Of a DNA stretch of 64,000 bases, positions 13,069-25,400 are shown in pieces (positions within the stretch are counted from its first letter, which is position 1; each line of letters begins with the position of its first letter). Under the pieces are notes generated by a model, which saw only the letters and a list, made by a program, of their open reading frames with translations, searched no databases and was not told where the DNA came from. Location: positions 50,528,212 through 50,592,211 of the forward strand of contig QVOM02000112.1 of NCBI GenBank assembly GCA_003586115.2, given 5' to 3'. The stretch comes from Salvator merianae (lineage: Eukaryota; Chordata; Lepidosauria; Squamata; Teiidae). The position numbers and the translations under genes were made by a program.

Positions 13069-16000
13069 TGTCCTAAGGATAGCAGTTGATTCTGATGTAT
13101 TTTAGCAGAAATTTAAGAAACAAACTCACTCTGTTTTTCCAGAATGGAACCCTTATGTAATGCAAGGTTCTACTGTAGTGTACAGATACTGGGAAAATGC
13201 AGTTGGTAGCAGAAAAACAGTAAGACCCTATGTAGTATTTATTATTTTCTTGTGTGGATGTAATACTGTCATCTTGCTTGAAGGTTTTGAGTTCTTTGCT
13301 CTTGATACAATAGTCCTTTTCATACTTGTCTTCTTCATGTTAAGAATGTATAAAAAGGGTGACAAAGCAGAAATTTATTATTTGCTTTCTTGTCAATGTT
13401 CAAATGGCATTGCGCCATGACAGTGGGAAGCACCAGCAATATTTGGGAATTTGAGATTTCAAGAAGTGCTAGAAGACAAAAGTCTAAATTGATACATCCT
13501 AACCAGAACCCTCTACACAGCAACATTTGTTGCACATTTTTCTTGTCCTTTAGCTATTTGTGTAATTAAGGAATCACCTCTTTCTTCCTCCATTTCCTTA
13601 GACTACTCAAGATGTCTATTATGTAAGATCATTATATGGAGTGAATTGTAGTTATCTACTGTTAACTGGATGTTACTACCTGGAGCTCAGTTTTCTTTTT
13701 CCCAGAAGCTATTTTTAGAAACATTACTTATTTTGATTGAATTAAGGTAGCCATAGGACAATTCTTGTTTTATGAGCTTACCAAATATATTTGTTTCTAA
13801 CTTTATTAAAAGTGTTCTTATGTATTCCAAATATTTAGGACAGAGTACTGTTAAAGTTCAAAATAAATAAAATGCTATGGAGTGCTTATATAGCTACATT
13901 CAAATGGCCTATTTTCATAGATCTGGAATCTGAGATGGAGTGTATGCTGTGCAGCACAAAAGTCAGAACATTGCAGCTACAACAGAAAAGTAGCAGAGGA
14001 AAAAAAAAGTTCAAAAGAGATGTTTTCAAGTTTGATCAAAGTTTTTATTCCTTTTTAAATAGAAAGTTTTAAACCATTAACATTTTAAAACAGCTTTTTT
14101 CTCATTTAACTACAAAACTGGATACGATTCTTTTTTTAAAAAAAATAACACCTTTACAAAGTTCTGGTTTTAACTGGTGTGATAAGCCTTATTAATTCTA
14201 ATCATTATGTTCTGTCTGTGAGCCAGCAAACTGGTTTAAAGGCTGTGATTCCTACTTTCTATGCTCTCATAAACAATGTATTTATTTTCATTCTTGTGTG
14301 CAGACATGTAGGCCAACCAACACTCCTCATTTCAGTTGCATTCCTGAACATTCTGCAGCAAAAATGGAAAAGAACCAACAAATACGTTGCACATTCATGT
14401 CTATAAACTGTTCCCTGCATTACCTCAATCCCCAGGAATTTAAATAAAACAACAACTCACAAGAATGCTACCCCCATTACTTGGTCTCAGGGGATGTCTG
14501 AATGAAATGTTCCCTGGAGAACCCTCTTCCCTAGCAGAATCACTAGCTCTTGAGGCAGGTTGATCTAGCTGCCATTTTGAATTTCCCATTGTGATGAACA
14601 AATTATTCAACAAGAGCATTCTGGGAAATTTCAGTGGGAAAGACATATAAGAGGGAAACAAGGCTTTGGTACTTACCAGTGCTGTCCCTGGCCCTTGCCC
14701 TGTAACATTTTTTTTCTATTAGAACAATGTAGTTAATTGGGATAAGCATGACGCTTTGTGGCTCAGATGAAAAGAGGGACAAAAAAACCCCACCCTCTTT
14801 AACTATACCCTTTTGTTCCATATTTCAAGCTGGATAATATTTGAGCATCAGTACAGTGTTCCAGTTTCAGAAGAAGATCACTTTAGTTCTGACTCACAAC
14901 TGTTTCATCCCAACCAGAAGCATTCTAAAGCACCTAATTGGATTTCTTGTTTTTATATATTAAAAATCATGTCTAATGAGTCAATATTCACTTTTCTTAA
15001 GATGCATACATTATTTCAATTTAGTCTTGACAGTGAAAAGAATTAACAAAGACACAACATCTGCTGTAGGAAGTCTCTTTAACTCAAGTTAATTTCCATT
15101 TTAACCAATTCACACAATTTAAAGCTGTGAAGAATCCCCCACCAAAAAAAAAAAAAAAAAAAAAAGCATTTGCAGATTAATAGCAGATTAACAGTGTGAG
15201 CTATGAAAAGTTATCTTCCTGATGCTTGTAATCCTATGAATATTCTGGACAAACATTAGAGTGCCAAGAAAAACTGTTTAAGATGGAATATAAAGAAGAA
15301 AAAACAGTGTTTCTTAATTGTGTCTACATGCACAAACTTGTTCAAAAAGTGAATCTGCTCTATCAGTTTTTCTTAAAAGAAGGATATTACTCTGGGTCAA
15401 AATGAAAAGGTGAATGAAGATAGGCACTCTTAGATCAGCATATCCTATGCTGGGCATAATTAAAATTTACACAGAGGATTACCCTGGATTAAAAAGCATT
15501 AAGGCCTTCCAGCATAAAAAAGACCACCACAATCTTTTTTTTTTTTAAGTAAGTGAGAATTATGACTATCACCTGATCTCTGAGGGGTGATGGGAAGAGG
15601 AATGCTACAAAAACATAAATATGTATCAAAAACACACATACACTGTCTACTGCTTACAGAAAAAAATGAGGCATTTATATCAATCACCCATAATAATATC
15701 ATAGATGCTTTGAAAATATGTGTCAAATAGAGTACTTGAATTACAAAGTGGGTATTACCAGCTGCCTGCCCAAAATTCAAGCAGTTTTTCTTCAATGCGT
15801 AAAGTTCAAGCAGTTTTTCTACATAAATAACCATGGATGCCAGGTCCTATCTGGAGATAAATATTCTCTTTTTAATCCAAACAACTTTGGAAGATAAATG
15901 GTTTACACAAAGAAGAAATAAAGCAGAACAGGATAACAACAGAGGGAATATGCGCTCCTCAGCTCCTGATATTAAGTCTATAAATGCTCAAATGTCTATT

Positions 16001-16307
16001 AGAAAAAAATGGGTTATTAGGAGTGGAAGCAAAAAAATGTTACAGATTTGACAATCATATACAATTTTTTAAAAAAAAGATAGGCCTGCGCAAATAGAAG
16101 ACCCAAACCACACATCTGTACATAAAGCCATTTCAACATAAACTGAGGATGTGCTGATTAAACTTACAGTATCATGGTCACACAATCAGAACCTTACCTA
16201 TTCTCTCTCATACATTTCAAAAACACAGTAATAGTCTCCATATGCCTTCAGACATAACCAGTTACTGATAGATTCTGCACAAAAGATTATGTTTTTCCCC
16301 TCTGGGC
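13069..16307. other. Intergenic DNA and RRP1B 3' UTR
   Basis: AT-rich DNA that must include the RRP1B 3' UTR immediately left of the stop codon. No AATAAA signal is obvious on the minus strand close to the stop. An ATTAAA variant lies at 15876-15871, about 430 nt downstream, as a weak candidate. A 22-nt A run is at 15144-15165. No other gene was seen. Confidence 0.5.
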
Positions 16308-16498
16308 TTAGAAGAAATCTGCAGCCCTTGGTCTTTTCTTAAGGGGCATGAAAGGAGATTTTTTCATTTGAGGTGTTTCTGAAGCAGCTTTGGAGGAGAA
16401 CTTCAACACTCCATGTGGTGGTCTTTGTTCAGGATTGAAAGCTACTCGGGAGGCCCCCTCTGGGCTGACTAGGATACTTTTGTCAGTCTTCTTAAATT
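16308..16498 (-). CDS. RRP1B: RRP1B exon 16 (C-terminus and stop)
   Basis: Acceptor TTTCACAG at 16506-16499. Entry is in phase 1. It encodes 63 residues beginning EFKKTDKSILVSPEGASRVA and ending KKRPRAADFF, then TAA at 16310-16308. It aligns with the human C-terminus (FKKTDKSILVSP, HGVLK, RPRAMDFF), including the terminal DFF. Confidence 0.95.
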
Positions 16499-19400
16499 CT
16501 GTGAAACAAAAGTGGGGGGAAAAAAAGCGCTCAAGCCTTGAATTGCTTTGTTACTAGGCCAAATAAACTGTTTCCATGGCTCTTAATGCAGAAAAAGAAT
16601 TCAGAGATGTATCTAACCATCAAGATTTCAGGTTCCGGAGAATGAAAAAACAAGCTAAATACTGCATTCTTGCACATCAACATTGCCATGACATCAATGG
16701 TTCTATTTGCCTAATTTGCATCAAAAAGATCTCCTTTTTGGATTAAATACAGGAAAAGAGCCACTATTAGGTGTACATGCTTCAACAGCTAATGGATGCA
16801 AAGTCTATCGGCAAAAGGCTTGCCAACTACAGGAGCATGGGTTTACCTGTAAGTACCTGGCACTGCTGTGCGTAGATTCACTGGGTTTCATTCCTGGGTG
16901 CTCCTGCAGCTGCAATTGCCTGACAGTATGACAGGTTCAAAGTCCTTCAGACTGCCTGGGTCAACTGAAACAAATAACCGTGGATGCCAGTTGTTGTTGT
17001 TGGGTACCACTGAGATGTGGCTGACTTCTGATTGACTGCATGGGCACTCCAATGCCCACCTCTATGCAGTTTTCTTGACAGAGATACAGAAGTGGTTTGT
17101 CGTCTACTTCCAGAGAAGGGCTGGGGACTGAACTGGCAACCCCGTTTTCCAGGCAGTTTGCAATACCACTGAGCTACAGTACATTAGATTAAAATATATC
17201 ACTGTGAAAGACACTTGGCAAAGTCTTTAGAATGATCTGTACCCATATATTAATATGACCTAAAATGTGGTCTACTCTTCATTAAAGTCCTAATAGGTGT
17301 CTTCAAGTAAGATGTTCTCTTGGTGTCTTCTAGTAAGATGTTATCTTGGTATCTATTATAGGGATGAGCAATACTTTAGTTTTAAAGTTTTTTAAAGACT
17401 TCACCAAAAGGTCCCAGAGAAAAAGATAAAAAGTATAAAAAATATAAAAAATATTTAAAACACAATCCTTCCTCCCTGGTAAGACAACATCCAGCAGAAG
17501 CTAAATCTCAAAGGCTTGGGTGAAGAGGTATGGTTAATGTAGAACCTGTTGAGCCTCCAGAGGAAGACTGCTCCAGAGCTGGGGGCTACCACAGAAAAGG
17601 CTCTCTTCCATGACCCTGCTCCTTGCACCTCTTCTTAAAATCTCAGTACATGAGAAGGTAGTTTTGGGTGGATGGCTGAAAAAGCCCAACCCCTACTAGG
17701 AACATGAAATACATGGATTTCCCCAGTGGCATCGAACATCTTTTATGAAGTCTTGCTCAACTGTATCTGATGAAGATCAAACCATATTTTATATTACACT
17801 AACGCAGGAATATAGCTAATTCTAAAGGGCTTGCAGATTTCTCTCACAACTGTTACAAGCATGAACACAAAAGCATCTTTTTACTCTTGTGCCTTAGCAT
17901 CTAGTACAGAGAGGAACACTGTACTGTAATACAACAAAAAATACTAGTAGTCACTGATAGCCTCCATGTTCCATGAATTTATTTCCTTTTAGAGTAGTCC
18001 AAGTTGTGGATCCTTATTACATCTCATGGTAGCATACTGCACAGATATCTAAACACTACATCAGGGATGCTCAATCTCCAGCCCTCTGGCTGTTCCTGAA
18101 CTAGATTTTCCAGAATTCTAATCCCAGCGTTCCTGGCATGGAATGATGGGAGTTGTAGTTCAGGTGCATCTGGAAGACTGCAGATTGAGCATGAAGCAGT
18201 ACTCCCTCTCTGTCTGCACTGATTTTTCCTCTTATCATTAGATTATCCCAGGTTCTAGCACACATAACAGGTTGAGAAATCTATTTTTTTCAAACCATAC
18301 AAATATATCATCTTTATATATCCTCATCATGACTGCCTTTATCTGATTTCTCTCCAAAGGACCAAATTCAGATCCAATATCCAATCTAACTTTATATAGC
18401 CAAGATAAATTTGCTTGATCAAACCAAAGACTTGCCTTTGTTTCTCACAAGTAACCAAACCTATGCCTGAAAAACATCCCTCAAGCAAGACACAAGTGCA
18501 ACAAATCTATTACTTCAGAAAATGAAATTCAGAGGTATAGTGCTGCTGACATAAGAGATTTTATATATGTGTGTGTATATCTATATCTATATCTATATCT
18601 ATATATATATAATCACACAACTAACAGCTCCTGAGTTATTCAGTGATAGCACACTTCTGGGAGTAACCCATGTTCCTCAGTCCACATGGCTGTGATCTCA
18701 GTGAAAGAGAATTTTGTTGCTATCCTAGTGACATCACAAGATGATGTTTTAATGGGGAACCCTCTTGTCATACCATTTAAAAAAATAGATTGCTTTATTC
18801 TACATAGTTTTATTGTGGCCTGTTTTCTGGGGATCAAAGTTTTGAACTCACCAGCAGTTGTATTCTTATTCAGACCAAAGGTGACCTTTTTGGAAATGGA
18901 AGATTGCCGTTTGCTTAACTACAAAAAGAGATTAAATAAAGTTGATTTTCTGGACCAGTCAAATTCATTTTTTTTATTCAATTATTCCCCATGTTTCTTT
19001 TGCCATTCAATGCATTTCACAAACACCATTAACGCTCATCAGAAATCATGAATGCCGTTCTCTACTACAGCGGTTGCGGGACAGATTTGTATCTTTTTTT
19101 CCCCAACACCACCAAGAAAAGTTTTACCTGTGCTCACAGACAACCCACTAGATTTAAGAATTAAATGGCACATACACCCTTGCTTGAAGATAAACTCCAA
19201 CAGTTTATACTGTTTAAGACACAGTCTGCCTGGAACAAAACAATGTTCTACCCATTTGGCATGCTTTTAATGTCAATAAAGGCCAGGAGATACTTGGCCT
19301 TGTAAACAAAGTAGCAGAAAAAGTAAATCAAAACCAGATATTTATCATGGGAAAAGAGGGAGTTATGGAAATGTACAAGGGGTAGTTTTGTATCCCAGCT

Positions 19401-22400
19401 GCTTTGTTCCTTGGAGGTCAAGCTACTTATGACAATGAGTTGACTATTTGCAAGCTTTAGTCCCTAAGGATGTCCTACATCCACATGATTGTGGGATTAC
19501 AGAACAAAAGATACAGTAATCAGCAGTTGAACCAAAATGAGATATGAATATACTCACTGAATTCTGATAAGGATTGAAGTGATTATTAGTCATAGTAGTG
19601 CATTAAAGCAACCAAACCACAATAACAGTAGAGGCATCAGCAGCATAATACCATGGTCCCATGAACAAGAACAGTTCTTACCAAGTAGTGAGACTTTTGT
19701 TCACATTTACCACTTAGTAAATTACAAATTGTTATTAATAAATGAGTTTTGACATAAGATGTCACTAACTGGGGAAAATACTTTAATTTATGACATTTTG
19801 TCCATTATGTGACCCATGAGCCATACAGAGAAACTACCAGAAATAGCCTAAGGTTGTATTTTCTTCCTAGTTTGTTGATTTTACGTTAGAAACACTTAAA
19901 CTGCAGCTGGAAAAGACATCTCAAGTGTTTTGAAGGACAAATATTTGCATGTTCTTCTAAGTATTCCATGCTTAAGTTCTGATGGGCTTACAGCCAAAAC
20001 ATGCTAGACAGAACCTAAAATAATGTGAAAAGCAATATTGTTCTAGCTCAGTAAGCAAGATCAGTCTGGATCAATAAGCCAGTAGCACCTTAGAGACTAA
20101 CAGAGAGAAAGAAGTTGGTAACATGAACTTTCATAGACTACGCCTACTTCATCCACCGTGCGTGGAGTGAAGTGCCTAGGGACAGACCTATATGGGCAAG
20201 CTAAATGTGTGAATAGTAATAGAAACGCAAAACTCTGGGTGTGGCGATGAGGGGACAAGTTCTGTGTAATGAACCTCTATTCACACACAAAGTTTCATGT
20301 ATTTAGGACAGCAGTTAATTCAGTAAATCAATTCCAGCAGGAATGATTTTAAGTGGGAAATAATCCAATATGCTAAGTAATTTGCTTTTAAGAGAAAGGC
20401 AAGTGTGCCTTTTAAGAGTGCCTTTTAAAAGAACACAGATTATTTCCCTCATTTAATAATGCATTTCACAATAGTGTTATTTCTTGGTCAATAGGAAAAT
20501 ATCAGAACTCCCTGAGTCACAAACTTGGTCTGTATTGTTTGGCAGCAGATCGTTTTCTATGTTATACCTGCATGGACGTAATGCTGCCTTTTGTTTTTCT
20601 GAAGAATGCTGGCTTTGGTGGAGCTGTTGTTTCAAATTTTACAAAATCATTCCCGGCCTTCAGTTTCACATTCTTTAGTAGCCCAGCAGCAGCACCAGCT
20701 TCCTGCAGGGAGATACAAAAGCAGATTAGAACAGGAAGCAATAACAGAAGTCTGAACAAGTTAATATGATGCTTGCCAATACTTCCTATTTAGCACTAGG
20801 GTCATGGCACAGCAATGGTGTGGCTTATACATAAAAATCAGAGAACTGCTGATACCACAAACATCATTTGTCATGGGGTCATATGTCAGAAAGCTAGAGA
20901 CATCTACCACAGCAAACAGTGTGCACTATCACATCCTACAGAGCTACAGCCACAATGTTTAAAAAATCTCTTTCAAATGTTCTCAAGAGAGCAACAGGAA
21001 GCAACCGTCTGTTACTTCCTGTGCAACTATGCAACTATTTCAGTTCCTGAATCAACAAAAAGATGGCTGCCATTGCTAGGAGCAAAACCTGTGGTTTGCT
21101 CATCTCTTTGCTGACATTTGGAAAGGCCACCATGTTTTAAATAAAGAGAAAATGTGTATCACTCTGACTGCTGGGGCCCATGTTTGGTATCAAGAAATGG
21201 ATACTACTAGTAAGTTCTCCTTGTATGTATGCCAGAGACATTGTTGTAGCCACTGATGAAGGACAGGATAGGACACAAGAGGCCACTGGTATGCTCCTCT
21301 CCAAGCAAACAATATAAAGATACTTTGGTGCCATCCACTGGTTGAAGGAACAGGAGCTGTTCAAGTATGTTATCAAAGGAAAATCATCCTGGTCTGGTCT
21401 ACAACTTTGTTGTGGCCTTGCAGAACTCATGCCTCCTCTCTGTTTTAAGTTTTCATTCCCTAAAACTGTTGACAAGAAGACAGCTATCTGTGTGGCCTAG
21501 ATATTTTATACTGGGCAGGGCACATTTACTTACGTTATTCCTGCTCTTCTTGTTTTCAGCTTCATTTTCATTTTCTTCTACGGAATTTAAGATTTCCTTG
21601 ATTTTCCTTTTCCTTTTCAAATTTGCTATTTTCTGCTTTGAACCTCTAATCTTTACCAAATTCCTCAGTGTTTGCCTTTTTTTCAGTTTAACTTTCTGCA
21701 GAATTGTGGATTTGGATTTTGTAAAGCTCTTCTCTTCTGGTTGCTCAACAGCCTGTCCAGAAGAGCTATTTCCAGCTGGAATTTCAGGCTCTGTTTTTTG
21801 CTTTCTTTTAAGTGGATTTAAGTAGCTAGGTTCTTCCTGACTATTGATATTAGCCTGTCCGTTTTGATGACCTGTTTCTATTGGAACTTTCTGCAGACTG
21901 CTATTTTTCTTCTTTAGTTGTTTCTTTACATTGTTTACCAAACATGTCAACATCTTCAGTGTAGAACCATTATTAAATCCATCCGTGGGAGTTGTCAAAG
22001 AACCAAGTTCACTGGCTTCCACAGTCAAGCACTTTTTTTGCCTTTTCTTACAGTTCGATGATTCACTGTCTAGACTTGGCTCTTTTGATTCTTCTGCATT
22101 TACTGGTCCCTCCTTGTCGCTTCCATTGGGTGTGCAAAGGTCAGCTGTTGGAACGGACTTCCTCTTTCGATTCTTTCTTTTCTTCAGTGGTTCCCTGCTA
22201 CCCTTCTGTTCACCTGTTAGGGTCCCATTGCTAGCATTCTCTGTCAACAAAAATTTAATGGCTTTGAAAACATAAAAATGAAGCTGTTTATTTATATTTC
22301 TATCCCACTCTATACCTGAGGGTTTCAGAGTGGGTCACAATAAAATCACTATAAACCCAGGTAAAGATCCCCACCCTGCTGCCTTTTCTCCACTGCCCTC

Positions 22401-25400
22401 AGGCAAGTTGGCTCACAGCTTCTAGGCTGCTGGCAGTTGGAGGAGGGAGGGGCCACCACCAGGAGCAAGATCGGTAGCTTCCTCCGTCTCTTTGCTGACA
22501 TATGGAAAGGCAATGGTGGTTTAAATACGAAAATGTGTATCTCCCTGATTGTTGGGACCCATCTTTGGTATCAAGAGACGGAGACTGCTAGCAAGCTCTC
22601 CTTGTATGTATGCCAGGAACATTGTTGCAGCCACTGATGAAGGACAGCACAGTACCCAAGAGGAGCCCCAGAACTGATCTTAACCATTCCTGTTAGAACT
22701 CTATCTTCTCCTACCTTCTTCTCCTAGCTTAGCTTCATCCAAGGGTTTGCCAGATTTTCTTTTCCACTTCCTCCTGCTGAATGTGTCGTCATCTTCGTCT
22801 GTAGACACATCTTCAGGAAAATCATCTTGTGGAAAGGTCCCTAAAATGCCAGAACACAAAAATGATCTGCAAATAATTCACGCAGGCAGGTAGTCTCTCT
22901 CAAGTCTGTCTTTTTAAAAAATCCCTTATACTATGTCCTGGTTTCATCTTTCTCTTGCTATTTTGAAAAACCAAGCTAATCAAAAGGAACATTTCAAGAC
23001 CAAGATCATGTTTATTTTAACTGCAAAGTAGGGGGCAGAAAATCTGACTTCCAGGGCAATTTGATTGTGAGTCTAAGCCATAATGAACTAGGCAAGAGTA
23101 AAAAAAAGCGTGGATCCTCCATTCTCCTCCCGTCAACTGCATCCATTTCCCCTTTTTTATTCCATGTTGCCCACGTAAATTTGGGAAAGCAGCTGTAAAT
23201 TGTCTAGTACTGCTTTAACACCAGAGGGTTATATTTTAAACTCTTTAGTGTTGTGTTCGTAATTAAAATAAATAAATAAATGAATAAATGAATGAATACT
23301 GTAATAAGATTTCCTAGCTAGTTACACTCTAAAATGGAAACAAATTATATTCCTCTCAAGAGGTTATATCAATGGCTTTAGAATAATCAACAGCAACTCT
23401 TTCAAGCACGCAGCAGACAACTATTGTAAATATAACATGGCAAAAATAAGGAGTATATGAAGATCCACTCCCCGTCCAAAGTAGCAATGATTACTGGAGC
23501 CTTTGCTGTCCCAGAACTACAGAAAAAATGAACAGTGATGAAGAGTAGAAAAGATACTGGCAAGCATTCAGTGACAACAGTAAATAGTGCTTAAAGTGAC
23601 TACTGCCCTACTGAAGGTCCAGCTGATTTAGCAACACAAACAGATTCAGATAACTTTATTCAAACTGGTTTGATTTCTGGGGTCAGTTCAGGTCCTGAGG
23701 CGTCACCCACTGCTTTTAGCAGCATCCCATGCTGATACAAAATGTTTCCTCCACTTCTTTTTGGCATTGTTACTTTTGTGGTGATGAATGCTTCAGTAAC
23801 TATTGCTACTGAGGGAGAATTTTTGACATACTCTTAGACAGTCCCCCCCGCAATCTTTTACCATACCATTTTACATAGAAATAAAATAGAAGCAAAATGT
23901 AGTAGAGATCTCACCTTCTGCAAGGTCTTGGAACCTGGAAAATAGGAAGAAAGAAGGTGTTTCAGTCACACAGAAGCAGGAGGATAATCCCATATACAAG
24001 TTTGCTAAAGGATGAGGAGAAGGAGAAACTGAGATGCAAGGAAAAGGATGGAAGCCATCAGGATGTGGATGCAGAGAACTTAATAACATAAGAGGAACCC
24101 TGATGGATCCGGCTACGGCCCATCTAGTCCAGCACCAATTGCTTCTGGGCATTCTCAAGCAGAAGACAAATGCAACCCCTCCCCTCCCCTCTCCCTGCAA
24201 GTGGCCTTTAAAGGCATCCTGCCTGTCCCTCCAACCTGGAGGCAGTACTTGGGCATCCATTCTAGCAGTCATTGAAACACCTGTCTTCCATGAATTTGTC
24301 TAACCTTTTCTTAAAACTATCCAGGCTGATTGTGGTCACCACCTCTTCTGGTGATGCTCAGGCAAATCTACACAGTATAAATAGAGAATATTTCAAGGGA
24401 ACTTACTTTTTAACCACCTTATAGATGCGTTTTCGATTGAAAGTAGGAGTGTTTTTTCTGCTGGCCAATTCAAAGAGTTTATCAGCAACACTTTGATAAT
24501 CAAACTGGCAAACAAAAAGAAATGCATTAGGGCAACACAGACTGGCTACTTTCTATCATTTAAATTTGACTATTCCCTTCCAGTGGATCTCTGTGTAGCA
24601 ATCAAAAGCAGTACCATTTTTGATTATGCTGATTTTTGCTGTTGAAATGAGATTCATCTCTGCTAATAATTTTGACTCCTACAGTGTTTCAGGTTCTTGA
24701 ATTTTTAGTCAGACTGAGACATACACTGTAGCAGCTCCTACTACTCCAATAATTTGTTGTTGTTGCTGCTGCTGTTGCTGCTGCTGTGTACCATCTAGCC
24801 AGGGATTATTTGTGGTGATTACCTGCATACTGTTTTCCTGGCAGAAAAATAAGCCGTTTGTCATTCCCTTCTTTTACGGAGATGCTGGAACTGAATTTGT
24901 AACCCTCTACTTTCCAGGCACTTGCTCTATCAATGAGCTACAGCCACTATCTTAAAAGGAATTCTGTCCCAGTCTAAAACCATTCATGTTTCAAAAAATG
25001 GTCCTTTACCATAGAGCTGAGATTACAATTTTCACAACAGTCAGGTGACTCAATAATTCCTTTTGGATTATCTGAACAGAAAATTCCCCTTTGCATTAGA
25101 CAGGATGGAAAGAAAACAGCTACTCATTGTGCTGGTATATTCTCTAACTCTGAAAGTGGATCAAGTATACATCGGCGTAGCTTGGCCCTTAGCAGGCTCA
25201 ACAGTGACACCACACATAACCCTGAGCTGTCTTTATACAGGTCCATACACGAAAACACAAATATGCCATGTTCTGAAGCCTGAGAAATGTGAATTCAGTC
25301 TGTGATTTAAATACAGCAATAAAATGGTTTCTTACTTTCTAAAGTGAGTATACTATTATGTAGAAGAGTTTTTTTAAAAAAAACATTCAGTTCACTAACT

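Larger units (their letters stand above)
16499..18851 (-). other. RRP1B: RRP1B intron 15
   Basis: The intron holds a type A SINE (16990-17184), a dispersed repeat (17465-17710), a palindromic hAT-type MITE (18062-18192) and a TATATC microsatellite (18561-18612). The rest is unassigned. Confidence 0.8.
22241..22714 (-). other. RRP1B: RRP1B intron 12
   Basis: A short intron almost filled by an L2-like tail (22285-22365) and the second direct repeat (22449-22665). Confidence 0.8.

Noticed and set aside
21367..21825. A 152-residue Phe/Leu-rich plus-strand frame
   Set aside because: It is the antisense shadow of the Lys-rich RRP1B exon 13.
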